Below are positions 20,258-30,257 of a DNA stretch of 64,000 bases, piece after piece. The position numbers and the translations under genes were made by a program. The notes beneath the pieces were generated by a model, which saw nothing but the letters and a program-made list of their open reading frames with translations, made no database searches and was not told the DNA's origin. Position 1 is the first letter of the stretch, and each line of letters opens with the position of its first letter. Source of the DNA: Candidatus Iainarchaeum sp. (GTDB taxonomy: Archaea > Iainarchaeota > Iainarchaeia > Iainarchaeales > UBA10191). The stretch spans positions 85,141-149,140 of the forward strand of contig JAUSFL010000008.1 of NCBI GenBank assembly GCA_030649735.1, in the 5' to 3' direction.

Positions 20258-21283
20258 TTATTCCTTGAATTTTTCAAGGAAATTCCAGGCGAGAATTTTG
20301 TAAGCCAGCAAAGCTGCCTTTTGCTCGCTTTGCGTGCTTCCTGTAATCGGAGAGACTTCGTTGATGTCAAATCCCAGAAGTTTAATTTTGTTCTTTTTGC
20401 AATAGCTTATGACTGTGTAAAGCATTTCTTCCGCGCTTTGCAGGCTCAAGCCGTGCGGCAGTGGAGTTCCAGTGCCTGGCATTTCTGAAGCATCCAATGC
20501 GTCAACGTCAAAAGTAATGTACAAGTATGGGGTTTGGATTTGCTTGCAAATCTTTCCAAGCTGGTGCTTGCTTGGCCTGCATTTCCATAAAACATTCTCT
20601 TCATTTATCCACGCGCAGTCTTTCAATTCATTCTCATAATACTGCTCTGGCATTGTCGGGCAGTAGTAAATCCAGTTCTCAATGCTTGCTTCCTTGATGT
20701 ACTCTATTTCTTCAGCCCCGATGTGGTCCCTGATTCCAACTTGAATTGCATTAAATCCCAGTTCTCTTGCATTGCGCATTATTGAAGCATGCGAAAACCT
20801 TTGGCAATCATATTCCTTGCGCAAATCCAAGTGCGCGTCAAACTGCAATACAGTTACGGTTTTCGGACTGTAAATTTCACTCATTGCCTTGAAAGCCCCG
20901 TTAGGTATTGAATGCTCTCCGCCAAAAAGCGCGAGCAATTTTCCATGCTCTAATGCATTCTTTGAAAAGTTTTGCACATCAGCAACCATTCCATCCATTG
21001 CCTTGCAGACTTTCTTTCCAGAAACTTTAGGATATGCCAAAATTCCTGCATTGTGAATTTTAACAAATTCAGTCAGGCTTTTTCCAAAAACAGGCAGTTC
21101 ATACTCGATTTGATATGAAGCATCAATCAATGCCTTTGGGCCATTGCAGGTTCCCTTGCAGTAAGAAGCAGTCAAGTCAACGGCCACGCCCAATAATGCA
21201 ACTTGCGCCTCATTGAATGACGGGTTTTTTTCATTGTCCAGGAAAGTCGCTTTTGCTTTTTTCAAAGTTCCGGAAAATTTCAT
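20258..21283 (-). CDS. arginase/agmatinase-family ureohydrolase
   Basis: GGEHSIPNGAF, FDAHLDLRKEYD, ITFDVDALDASEMPGTGTPLPHG metal-binding motifs. Confidence 0.9.
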   Translation of the reverse strand: MKFSGTLKKAKATFLDNEKNPSFNEAQVALLGVAVDLTASYCKGTCNGPKALIDASYQIEYELPVFGKSLTEFVKIHNAGILAYPKVSGKKVCKAMDGMVADVQNFSKNALEHGKLLALFGGEHSIPNGAFKAMSEIYSPKTVTVLQFDAHLDLRKEYDCQRFSHASIMRNARELGFNAIQVGIRDHIGAEEIEYIKEASIENWIYYCPTMPEQYYENELKDCAWINEENVLWKCRPSKHQLGKICKQIQTPYLYITFDVDALDASEMPGTGTPLPHGLSLQSAEEMLYTVISYCKKNKIKLLGFDINEVSPITGSTQSEQKAALLAYKILAWNFLEKFKE

Positions 21284-22374
21284 TACTTTTCCTTCTTTTT
21301 CTCGGCTTGCCTTTTCTTCATTAAAGTGTCATAGAATTCGTTCTTCTTGTCAAACAGTCTCTTGTGCTCGCGTGGCTTGCATTCTTCAAGCACATAGCCC
21401 ACAAGCAATGGAGCAATTACGCTGTATTCCCCCCAAATTTGCACAAGGCCTTTAGTGGCGTCCTTGTATTTTCCCCAAGTGACTGCCTCGGAAAAAGTGC
21501 AGCCGCTTAAGCCGCCGTCTCTCTCAAATGCAGTGGTAACTTGAATTCCGCGGTCTGCTCCTTCAAAATTCACTCCTAAAATCTGGTTTAGTGTTGGAGC
21601 AAGGGTCTGGATCCAGTTCTTTGGGCCTCCGCCGCCCAATTCAAAAAACCCTAATTGCGGGCTGTTGAAAACAATTGACGCGCCTTCAAGCATGCTTCTT
21701 GAAGGGCTCATGTCAACATTAAAGCCGTCGGCAAACAAGTCTGCATTGTTCATTCCAATCGAATGGTTTGATTCAGAATCCAAAAACAATGGAACTCCAT
21801 GTTTTGCCGCTGCAGCAACCCAGGAATTCTCTGGCTTTGGCGCATTCTCCAAAATGTACTTTCCCCACGCATTGCAGTAATCAGCGCTGGAGCGGATTTG
21901 GTCAGGCTTTAAGGTTTTTGCAAACTTCCTGAAAATCTCGTCTTGGTCCATTAAAGTCTCTTCCATTCGAATGTTAATGTCATAAATTCTAGTGGTTCCG
22001 TCAGCGTCCATTGCATTATCGTCAACTTTTGGACTGCCTTGCACTACTGGCAGGTCAAAGGCAAAATGCCCGTCATGGTACACTTGCGCTCCAGTAGAGC
22101 AAATTGCGTCAACAAATCCTGCATTAATCAAGTCAATAATGTAGCCGCCCATGCCGCCTACAGGCCCTGCGCCTGAAACTCCAAGCCATACAGTGTCTCC
22201 AGAATCAACCATGTACTTGAACAGTTTTGCGCCTGCAAAAACATTCCTTGCTTCAAAGCAAGTAGCGCCAAAGTTTTCAATAATGTCTGCAATTCCTGCC
22301 TTTGGCTTCCAATGCACTGGCTCTATCTTCCTGCCTTGCATGAACTTGCTGTGCTTCCAGTCAGAGTGCTTCAT
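21283..22374 (-). CDS. dys: deoxyhypusine synthase
   Basis: VWLGVSGAGPVGGMGGYIIDLI..., GGGGPKNWIQTL; start set at MKHSDWK. Confidence 0.88.
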   Translation of the reverse strand: MKHSDWKHSKFMQGRKIEPVHWKPKAGIADIIENFGATCFEARNVFAGAKLFKYMVDSGDTVWLGVSGAGPVGGMGGYIIDLINAGFVDAICSTGAQVYHDGHFAFDLPVVQGSPKVDDNAMDADGTTRIYDINIRMEETLMDQDEIFRKFAKTLKPDQIRSSADYCNAWGKYILENAPKPENSWVAAAAKHGVPLFLDSESNHSIGMNNADLFADGFNVDMSPSRSMLEGASIVFNSPQLGFFELGGGGPKNWIQTLAPTLNQILGVNFEGADRGIQVTTAFERDGGLSGCTFSEAVTWGKYKDATKGLVQIWGEYSVIAPLLVGYVLEECKPREHKRLFDKKNEFYDTLMKKRQAEKKKEK

Positions 22375-22472
22375 AAAGCATTCTAGAAGCATAAAGCCTT
22401 TAAAACTTACAATTAGCAAGCCTGCTTTGGAAACCAATAGTCTTTATTACCAGCTTGAACTAATTCTTTCAA

Positions 22473-23243
22473 ATGACAAACCTTGTCTTAAGCGCTTGCC
22501 TTCTTTTGTTTTTGGCATTGCTGGCCACCGGCTGTATTGAAAGCAATGAAAGCGGCAAGTATTTTGAAATAGTCCTGCAAGACCCTTACTGTAATGGCTC
22601 TGCCTGCTTTGACGAACTGCTTTTTTTGGAAGACGGGCTTGTTTTGAAAAAGCAGCAAATCCAAGGCAATGATTACACAGTTTCCTTCTGCCAAACCACG
22701 CCGTCAGAATTCAATTCATTGCTTTCTGAAATCGCCAAAGGCTTGAAAGCAAGCAGGTTTGAAGAATGCAATTCTTGTGCAAAATACCATTTGTTCTACA
22801 ATGACGGCAAAGAATCAAAATACTCTAGCGTTAAGGCCGAGTCAGCGGCTTTTGAAAAGCAAGTCTTTGCAAAAGCGCAAAAGCTTTGCGCAATGCCATC
22901 AAATGCAGAATTATTTCATGTTATCTCCGGCAAAGGCAATTCTTTCAAAGACTATCACGTTTTCTCCAATGGAATTGTTGTTTTTGAAAAGTTCGGAATG
23001 AAAGACGGCGAACTCTTGGAGTCAAAGGTTTCAATGCTCAAGGCAGGAGAATTTGAAGAATTGAAAAAGCAAATTCCTGCAAAATCTTTCGAGACCGAAA
23101 CTTTAGACAATTGCCCTGCCAATGGATTCTTTTACGGTTTTGTTGAAGCAAAGCTTAGCGATAATTATGATTATGCTTTCACTTGCGGGGACAGCACGCC
23201 TAAAGGAATCGCATTCCAGAATCTTGCGGGGCGGTTTTCTTGA
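22473..23243 (+). CDS. putative lipoprotein
   Basis: Signal sequence with LLATGC lipobox. Confidence 0.6.
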   Translation: MTNLVLSACLLLFLALLATGCIESNESGKYFEIVLQDPYCNGSACFDELLFLEDGLVLKKQQIQGNDYTVSFCQTTPSEFNSLLSEIAKGLKASRFEECNSCAKYHLFYNDGKESKYSSVKAESAAFEKQVFAKAQKLCAMPSNAELFHVISGKGNSFKDYHVFSNGIVVFEKFGMKDGELLESKVSMLKAGEFEELKKQIPAKSFETETLDNCPANGFFYGFVEAKLSDNYDYAFTCGDSTPKGIAFQNLAGRFS

Positions 23244-24106
23244 AAGAAAAATTTTTCACTGCATTGGCATTGATTTTTGCAGCGGGCTTTGCAAGCGCGA
23301 TAGTGATAATTCCGCCAGTTGTTTATGTTGCGACAATTTCAATTCTTTCAATAATATTCAACATGATTGCCGGGTTTTTCTGCTGGCTGGCAATTCAAGG
23401 AATTGCCTCGAAAACAGTTTTTGGCAAAAAGCTTGACTCTGTCTTGGAAACAGCAATTCCAGTTTTTGGAAAAATTCTTTTTGCACTCTTGCTTACTGTA
23501 GTCTTTTCCTTCTTTTTTTCGCCTTCAGGCATTCAAGAAATCCTGCTTGCTTCAGCAGCAATTACTCTAGTGTTTTTTCTGGCATTACTTTTGTCAAACT
23601 ATAGGCAAATCAGAAACTCTCCAGAAAAAGGCAGGAAGCAATTCCCCAGCATTGCTGTTTCAAGCATTCTGGTTTTTGCAATAGTTTCAGCGTCAATTTT
23701 CTTCTCAGTCACTTTTGCTCCAATAAGCCAAGCCCAAAGGCCATTGCTTGATGATTCTGCATTTGGAGTTTCAAAATCACAATCAGCTCCTGCTGAATCA
23801 ATCTCTAGGCCTTCAACAGATTCAGAAAAAAATTATTTAACGAATGAATTGTGGCTTGTTCCTTCAAGCATTGAAGCCTGCAAGCTTTCAGTCAATGGCA
23901 TAGAACAATTCTCTTTTACTCCTTCAAAGAATTGCTTTGAAAGAACCGCGAGCGGATTTGAAAAGACATTTTGCCCAATAAAAATCACTCCAGCGCTTTT
24001 CGAAAGCCTTGGCGAAACCATGGAGCTTTCTGCTTCTGGAAGCTGTTCTGGAAAGCTTTCAGCAAAAATCTCCAACAACCAGTTTGAGGTTTTGGGTAAT
24101 GAATGA
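23240..24106 (+). CDS. hypothetical membrane protein
   Basis: Several TM segments; overlaps neighbours on both sides (operon). Confidence 0.55.
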   Translation: MKEKFFTALALIFAAGFASAIVIIPPVVYVATISILSIIFNMIAGFFCWLAIQGIASKTVFGKKLDSVLETAIPVFGKILFALLLTVVFSFFFSPSGIQEILLASAAITLVFFLALLLSNYRQIRNSPEKGRKQFPSIAVSSILVFAIVSASIFFSVTFAPISQAQRPLLDDSAFGVSKSQSAPAESISRPSTDSEKNYLTNELWLVPSSIEACKLSVNGIEQFSFTPSKNCFERTASGFEKTFCPIKITPALFESLGETMELSASGSCSGKLSAKISNNQFEVLGNE

Positions 24107-25568
24107 AAAAGCCACACCAGATGCAATTATGGCCCGCGAAGAGCGAAGAGTTTTTGCAGGGAATTGGAAGCCTTGGGCAATGAATGAAAGTATAATGGCG
24201 GAGATTTTTCAAGCAGCCAAAGCGCAGGAGCTTTTTGCAGGAAAAACAATTGTTTTTGAAAAGAACGAAAACTCTACTTTAGGCCAGAAAGTGAAGCCTT
24301 GCAGCACTGAATTCTTTGAACTGCTTTTCAACAGGGATTACTGGCAATTCCATGCAAGCCTTGGGCTTTCAGGAATTCCGTTCAAAAGCAATTACGCAAG
24401 CTTTGTTTCCAGCGAGCTCTTGTTCTGCAAAAACACTGAAAGAAGATTTCTTGACATTGTTGGATTTGAAAAAGAGTTCAGAATTTCCAAGGCGGGGCAA
24501 ATCATTGAGGCAACGCCAATCAGCTTGGCAAATATGATGTTTGCAATTGCAATGCCTTTCGAGCTCGCGCGCAATTCAGCAAGCGTTTCAATTTCCGCAT
24601 TCAAGATTAATTCAATGCTTGATTCTTTCGAAAGGCATTTCCAGGATTCAATGCACTTTTGGGAGCAAAACCAGGTTCCGCAAAACCCTGCAGAAATTGC
24701 AAAGCAAGCCATTGAAGGCGCGTTGCAGTCAATGAATTATTCCCTTGCATCCTCTATTGCGGCTTCCCTTAAAATTGGCTTGAAGAACTGCTTTGCGACA
24801 AAAAACAGCATTTTGGAAAACGCGATCGCTTCAGCGAATTCAAAATCTTTTGAAGAAACCTCAAGCGAGTTCGGGTTTTTCTCGCTGACTCCTTACGATG
24901 TTTCAATGCCTTTTCTTTCAGAAAGCAAGGAAGTTTTTGGGCTCTTGAAACAACTTCCAGCCCCTAAAGGAAAGCATTACCTCCTGCGCGAAAACTCAAG
25001 GCTTTGCGCTGCAATGCACTTGTCAGTTCTCCGCAATTGCTTTCTGCAAACAGCAAAGCGCACAATAATTGACGACCTTGCATTTTACCTAAAGCCTTCA
25101 GAGCTTTCGCTTGCTTTCTCCAATACCGCAAGCGCGAGAAAGCTTTGCCTTGAAAGGAAAGAAAAGCACTTGCTGGATTCTAAAGAGCTATTACCGAAAA
25201 GAATCGCATTCTTTGAAGGCAAGGCATTCTTTGAAGGAATTAAGGAAAGCAGCGAAATTTCCGGGTTGGGTGTTGGCGCGCAAAAGACAGCAAAAGGCAG
25301 GCTTGTTTTTGTCAAAGGCCCTGAAGACTTTGAGAAAGTCAAAAAAGGAGACATTATTTTCAGCAAAAACTTTTCCCCAGAGCTTGTAGTGTTCTACAGC
25401 AAATGCTCTGCTGTATTGAGCGAGAATGGAAGCATGCTTTCGCATAGCGCGATTGTCGCGCGCGAGCAAGACTTGCCGTGCATTGTGCAATTGAAAGGCT
25501 TGCAGTTATTGAAGGAAAACTCAATTGTGGAAATTAACGGAAAAACAGGAAAAGTCAAAACCCAGTAG
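24099..25568 (+). CDS. PEP-utilising-enzyme mobile (swivel) domain protein with unrecognised N-terminal region
   Basis: C-terminal AKGRLVFVKGPEDFEKVKKGDII...GSMLSHSAIVAREQDLPCIV; start at MNEKATP. Confidence 0.65.
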   Translation: MNEKATPDAIMAREERRVFAGNWKPWAMNESIMAEIFQAAKAQELFAGKTIVFEKNENSTLGQKVKPCSTEFFELLFNRDYWQFHASLGLSGIPFKSNYASFVSSELLFCKNTERRFLDIVGFEKEFRISKAGQIIEATPISLANMMFAIAMPFELARNSASVSISAFKINSMLDSFERHFQDSMHFWEQNQVPQNPAEIAKQAIEGALQSMNYSLASSIAASLKIGLKNCFATKNSILENAIASANSKSFEETSSEFGFFSLTPYDVSMPFLSESKEVFGLLKQLPAPKGKHYLLRENSRLCAAMHLSVLRNCFLQTAKRTIIDDLAFYLKPSELSLAFSNTASARKLCLERKEKHLLDSKELLPKRIAFFEGKAFFEGIKESSEISGLGVGAQKTAKGRLVFVKGPEDFEKVKKGDIIFSKNFSPELVVFYSKCSAVLSENGSMLSHSAIVAREQDLPCIVQLKGLQLLKENSIVEINGKTGKVKTQ

Positions 25569-25617
25569 GCGCTTTAAGCTGCAAAAAGCTTATTTATCTG
25601 GAAAACTTAATTCTTTC

Positions 25618-25794
25618 ATGGAATTGCTCACAAAGCTTTTTGAAATAAGGCTTGCTAAAAGCGCAAGCCTTCAAGACTTGATTGAAACTTATTTTTCAAA
25701 AAATCTCGCGCGTAATGAAACAAGGCTTCGCTATTTCATTGTCTCGTCAGGAAAGAAAAGCCTGAAAGTCGAGGCAACATTTTTGAGGGAGTGA
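25618..25794 (+). CDS. small hypothetical protein
   Basis: ATG at 25618, fits tightly between neighbouring genes. Confidence 0.4.
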   Translation: MELLTKLFEIRLAKSASLQDLIETYFSKNLARNETRLRYFIVSSGKKSLKVEATFLRE

Positions 25795-25800
25795 AATTCT

Positions 25801-26868
25801 TTGGAAGAAAAATTCATTGCAGTCCACGTTGTTCCCACCGGAATTGGAGCAAGCATTGGCGGTTTTGTCGGAGACGCTGTTCCAGCAAACAACTTATTGG
25901 CAAGCGTTTGCGACAATTTGATAATGCACCCTAATGTCGTGAATGGCGTTGCATTGAATCTCATGCGCGAAAACTGTTATTACGTTGAAGGGTTTTTCCT
26001 TGATTCTTTCTTTCTAGAAAAAATCGCATTAAGGCAGGTATTCTCCAACAAAATTGGAATAGTCCTGGATTCTGGCTGCAAGGACAAGGAAGCATTGGAC
26101 TTGGCAATGAACACTATTGACGCAATCCGCACAAACAAGGGAATTCAAGTCATTGACATTTTGGAAACTGAAAAAGCCGTTGGCGGAAAATCACTCCGCA
26201 CTAAATCCGGCGCCTTTTTGGGAACAGTCGCAAATGCAGAAGCATTCATCAAGCCAGCGCTAAAGCTTAAAGAGAAAGGCGCTTCAGCAATTGCTTTGGC
26301 AACTTACATTACAGTTGAAGAAAAATACCTTTCGCTTTACTTTAAGGGAAAAGGCCCAAACCCTTACGGCGGCCTTGAAGCATTGATTTCTCACGCGACT
26401 TCATTCAAAACGCGCCTGCCTTGCGCTCACGCTCCGTTGGTTTCAACAAAGGAAATAAAGCGTTTCATGTTTGCAGGAATCGTGGACCCGCGTGCCGCGG
26501 CAGAAGCAATAGGTCCTGCATACTTGGGCTGTGTTCTTCAAGGCCTTAGGAAAGCCCCGCAGGCAATTCCAAAATTCAAGGCAGAAGACACTGACATAAA
26601 GCTTGAGAACATCAGTGCTTTAGTGTGCCCTGCAGAAGCAATGGGCGGAATTCCAATGCTCGCGTGCGAAAAAAAAGGCATTCCAATAATTGGCGTGAAA
26701 GAAAACAAGACAGTGCTTAAAGTCTCGGCAAAATCGCTTGGCTTGAAGAACGCAGTAATAGTCGACAATTACTTGGAAGCAGCAGGAGTTCTTGCTGCAT
26801 TAAAGGAAGGCATTGACATAAAGTCAGTCCGCAGGCCTTTCCCGAAACTCGCATTCCACAAAAAATGA
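25801..26868 (+). CDS. DUF3326-like protein
   Basis: AVHVVPTGIGASIGGFVGDAVPANNLLASVCDNLIMHPNVVNG. Confidence 0.65.
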   Translation: MEEKFIAVHVVPTGIGASIGGFVGDAVPANNLLASVCDNLIMHPNVVNGVALNLMRENCYYVEGFFLDSFFLEKIALRQVFSNKIGIVLDSGCKDKEALDLAMNTIDAIRTNKGIQVIDILETEKAVGGKSLRTKSGAFLGTVANAEAFIKPALKLKEKGASAIALATYITVEEKYLSLYFKGKGPNPYGGLEALISHATSFKTRLPCAHAPLVSTKEIKRFMFAGIVDPRAAAEAIGPAYLGCVLQGLRKAPQAIPKFKAEDTDIKLENISALVCPAEAMGGIPMLACEKKGIPIIGVKENKTVLKVSAKSLGLKNAVIVDNYLEAAGVLAALKEGIDIKSVRRPFPKLAFHKK

Positions 26869-26915
26869 AATTCTCGTCTCCCAACTCTCAAGAGCGGGTG
26901 TGAAGCCATAATTGA

Positions 26916-27785
26916 CTATTTTTTTGTCGGGAGCGGCAAAGAGATTTTCATTTGTTTTTCAGTCACCACTTTGCCAAAAAAGTCATAGCCCGCAATGCTC
27001 AAAACTTGTTCTCCTGCCACAAATACGTTTGAATAGCCATAAACGCAAAATGTTCCAGTGCCGTGTTCAATCCAGCTCTTTGCAGGATTTCCTTCCAAGT
27101 TCACTATTCCAACTCCATCCGTGACTTCTTTGCCGCCTACATTGATTGGGAGCTTTTGTAGATTTGCTGGCAAATTTCCATCGTTCACAAAGTTTACGCA
27201 TGCATTTTGCAGCGCATTTCCCCAGTATTCAGAATAGAACCATTTAGGTCCTATTTTTTCAATCCTGACATTGGCGTCTGATACTATCAAGTCTTTTTCA
27301 AATATCACGACATCATCATCTTTCATAATTATTTTGTATGTTCCGGCTGGCGGAATAGCATACTTGCCATCAGTCATAGTCATTGAACTATAATCGCAAG
27401 AACCTGCAGAAGTGCTAGATTCATCCATTATGTTCCCTTCAGGATCTATCAAACTTACCCCAAATCTTTCAAAATTCTGTTTGGATGTTTTAGTCGAGCA
27501 ATACTTAATTATCATAAGGACATAGCTATCGCCACCAATAATATTCCAGCTAGTGAGTTCAACTGTGGGCCTTGGTTCTTCTATGGGCTTGGAAGGCTCA
27601 ACAGATCCGTCGGGCAAGGCTGCAGGCTCAAGCCCTGATGTAGGTTGGTTAGTTGTTTCAGGCCCTGTCTGATTGGCTTTGTTGCCCGCATTTTGCGATG
27701 CGCAGCCGCTGATAAAAAGAATGCCAATAAATAGAATCAGCAATGAAAAATGGTTCGCTTTGTTTTGAACGAATTCTAATTTCAT
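26916..27785 (-). CDS. putative lipoprotein
   Basis: Signal peptide with FISGC lipobox, Pro/Thr-rich linker. Confidence 0.6.
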   Translation of the reverse strand: MKLEFVQNKANHFSLLILFIGILFISGCASQNAGNKANQTGPETTNQPTSGLEPAALPDGSVEPSKPIEEPRPTVELTSWNIIGGDSYVLMIIKYCSTKTSKQNFERFGVSLIDPEGNIMDESSTSAGSCDYSSMTMTDGKYAIPPAGTYKIIMKDDDVVIFEKDLIVSDANVRIEKIGPKWFYSEYWGNALQNACVNFVNDGNLPANLQKLPINVGGKEVTDGVGIVNLEGNPAKSWIEHGTGTFCVYGYSNVFVAGEQVLSIAGYDFFGKVVTEKQMKISLPLPTKK

Positions 27786-27913
27786 ACTGGTATAATCATT
27801 CGAGAGTATATTAATTTTGGCTTTTCCTGTTTGAATTATCGCTCAAATGAGTTTGCTTGTTTAATCTAGCGATAACCATTAGCCATTAGAACAGATTTGT
27901 AATTGCTGGTGTA

Positions 27914-27926
27914 TTCCCGCCGCCCA
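27914..27926 (+). repeat. direct-repeat copy of the tRNA-Tyr 3' end (12/13 match to 28624-28636)
   Basis: ttcccgccgccca vs ttcccgcctccca; followed by a 5-7-5 T-arm-like cccaa-cttccgg-ctggg. Confidence 0.5.
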
Positions 27927-27985
27927 ACTTCCGGCTGGGAGTGTAAATCTGGGGGGTATTTAAATTATTTGAAGTTATTTTTTTT

Positions 27986-28615
27986 GTGCCTAAAAGAATT
28001 TTCAAGAAACCAACAAAATTGCGCGGCGAAAGAGCCATTAAGAAAAGCCATCTGAGGATTCTTGCCGACTTGGATCGGGCCAAAGGCAAGCAGGACATTA
28101 AACAAATTGTTTCCAACTGGATGCGCAACAAGACTGCTGAGCAAAGGCAATTGCTGCAAAAATTAGAGCGGGAAAGAGTCGCAAAGGGCAAACGTTCTCG
28201 TGAAGAAGGAGCAAGGCTTGCTAAAGAAATTGACCAATTATACACTTTAGGAAAACAAGCAGGGCTCATGGTTTTTGGAATTGGCGGCACACTAAGCAGA
28301 ATCCATTACGGCAACAGGCTTAATGCCTTAATAAGCTACAGGAACAATTGTGCAACCTTAATTTCAGCGTTAGAACTAATTAAAGAGAAAAAACTGGCTT
28401 ACTCTGGCATGCTTTCCAAGGAAGAAAGAATACGATATTTTAGAGACTTGCCAATGCCGCCGCAAGCCGAACTTGAAATGCTTGAAGAGTATTTGGGAGC
28501 AGTTCAAAAAATAGTTGAAATGACTGAAAGAGAACCAGAATCCAAACAATGGGATCAACTGACTATTGCTTTGAATACTTGCCTATTAGCATTGTCAAAA
28601 AAACACGGGGTCTGA
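27986..28615 (+). CDS. hypothetical basic protein abutting the tRNA-Tyr 3' end
   Basis: GTG start about 25 bp after a TATTTAAAT TATA-like box; stop 10 nt before tRNA. Confidence 0.6.
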   Translation: MPKRIFKKPTKLRGERAIKKSHLRILADLDRAKGKQDIKQIVSNWMRNKTAEQRQLLQKLERERVAKGKRSREEGARLAKEIDQLYTLGKQAGLMVFGIGGTLSRIHYGNRLNALISYRNNCATLISALELIKEKKLAYSGMLSKEERIRYFRDLPMPPQAELEMLEEYLGAVQKIVEMTEREPESKQWDQLTIALNTCLLALSKKHGV

Positions 28616-28625
28616 TAATAAGTTT

Positions 28626-28761
28626 CCCGCCTCCCAGATTTGCACTGGGGACCTTCCGGTTCCCGCGCCCAGTCCATTTTGGAAAGGGCCAAAGGCATCA
28701 GAAAAATTTCTGACGTTCTAATTCTACAGCCGGACGCTCTAACTAACTGAGCTAAGGCAGG
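28626..28761 (-). tRNA. tRNA-Tyr(GTA) with a 63-nt intron at 37/38 (28661-28723)
   Basis: CCTGCCT/AGGCGGG acceptor with C1-G72; TCCGG-CTGTAG|intron|A-CCGGA. Confidence 0.88.
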
Positions 28762-28807
28762 GTTTTCAAATTGAAAACTGCTGACAAAAGAGTGTGAAGA
28801 ATTGCTT

Positions 28808-29677
28808 TTAATTCTTGGCTTTTTTCAAGTGATGCTTGAATGACTCAAACATTAAAGGGAACAGGAAACTCACCCAAAAGCCCATTATTGCCAGGACAAT
28901 GAATTTTTGGTCAGGGCTTCCTTGCCTGCTGGCAAAGTACAAGACTCCAATTCCAACAAACCCCAAAAACTTTCTTTTCAGGCTTTTGCCAGACTGTTCA
29001 AACCGCAATTCCTTCCACAGGCTATATCCCGCAAAATAGCCTATCACTACTGCCGCAAGGACAAACTCCTGCAAAAACAGCACAATAAGGAAAGACGCTG
29101 CAATGAAAGAGAAAAGCAAGAGCTCTTCCCTAATCTTTGAAAGCCGGAAGTGCATGTGCTCGGTTTTTTTCCTGAACCACAAGTTGAATTTTCCCACTAA
29201 AAGGCCCAAAACCAGTCCTGCAATGACATCGCTCAAGAAATGCGCGCCCAAGTAAATTCTTGAAAAAGCAACCGCTAAAGCGCCAGTGAAAACCAGGATT
29301 TTCCAGTTTTTTTCAAGGCCGTTTTCCAAGTAAGCGAAAACAGCGCCCGCTAGGGTTGAATGGCCTGAAGGAAAAGAATAGTCTGTGCGAACATGGCTCT
29401 CGAGGCCATTAATGCCCGCGTTGTAAAAGCTTGGCCTTAATCTTTTGAAAGCGTTCTTTAATCCTTCAGAAACAACCGCGGCAAAGACAATCAGGCTGAT
29501 GAAGTAAAAGCTTTCCTTTTCCTTTTTGCTCCAGTAAAGCCATGCCGCAATGAACATTATTCCGGCAGAGCTGAAGACAAAGCTCGCGCCTTTCATTAGC
29601 AAAGTGAATGCTGGATTAATCCAGGACTGGACTGCCAGAGAGAACGCAATGTCAAATGGAAGAATGCTTTCAAACAA
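28808..29677 (-). CDS. PAP2-family phosphatase (membrane)
   Basis: KNAFKRLRPSF...YSFPSGHSTLAGAVF...SRIYLGAHFLSDVIAG. Confidence 0.88.
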   Translation of the reverse strand: MFESILPFDIAFSLAVQSWINPAFTLLMKGASFVFSSAGIMFIAAWLYWSKKEKESFYFISLIVFAAVVSEGLKNAFKRLRPSFYNAGINGLESHVRTDYSFPSGHSTLAGAVFAYLENGLEKNWKILVFTGALAVAFSRIYLGAHFLSDVIAGLVLGLLVGKFNLWFRKKTEHMHFRLSKIREELLLFSFIAASFLIVLFLQEFVLAAVVIGYFAGYSLWKELRFEQSGKSLKRKFLGFVGIGVLYFASRQGSPDQKFIVLAIMGFWVSFLFPLMFESFKHHLKKAKN

Positions 29678-29687
29678 TATAATTCAC

Positions 29688-30257
29688 CTAATTGGCGCTC
29701 CAGTATTTTTGGAATTCTTCCTCAAATTTTCCGGCAAGCGCTGAGTCATTGACAATCAATAAATTCTCTGCGTTTCCAGAATCAGCGTTTTGCGTGTAAT
29801 TAAAGCTTCCGGTGCTGAATTCAACCCCGTCAATTATTGAGACCTTGTTGTGCAATATGTGGTTGCCTGGAAGATTGACTCGCTTCAGGATTATTCCATT
29901 TTCAAGCAAAAACTCGTCCTTTGCGTCCTTTAATCCGGCCTGTGAATTGTCTATCAAGACTTTCACTTCAATTCCGCGGTTTTTCGCGTCAATTAATGCC
30001 TGCGCGATTTCTTCTTTGGTGAAAGAGTAAATCATCACGTGAATGCTTTTCTTTGAAGCAGCGTAAAAATCAACCAGCTTTTGCGAACAGTCATCTTGCG
30101 GGCAAAAATAAACTTTTGCATTTTTTGAGTCAATTGTTCCCGCGGACGATTGGACCGCAAATGCTGTTGGGGAATAAATGTCCGGCAAAAGAAAAGGAAT
30201 GATTGCCCCAATCGCAAAGCCCAAAATAACCAAGAGAATTATTGCGTTGAATTTCAT
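29688..30257 (-). CDS. phospholipase D-like (single HKD) protein
   Basis: LHNKVSIIDGVEFSTGSFNYTQNAD; N-terminal TM. Confidence 0.85.
   Translation of the reverse strand: MKFNAIILLVILGFAIGAIIPFLLPDIYSPTAFAVQSSAGTIDSKNAKVYFCPQDDCSQKLVDFYAASKKSIHVMIYSFTKEEIAQALIDAKNRGIEVKVLIDNSQAGLKDAKDEFLLENGIILKRVNLPGNHILHNKVSIIDGVEFSTGSFNYTQNADSGNAENLLIVNDSALAGKFEEEFQKYWSAN

Noticed and set aside
27836-27876. ttatcgct...agcgataa inverted repeat as a riboswitch or sRNA
   Set aside because: Eight-bp arms with a 24-nt AT-rich spacer are weak evidence; it could be a chance hairpin upstream of the lipoprotein gene.
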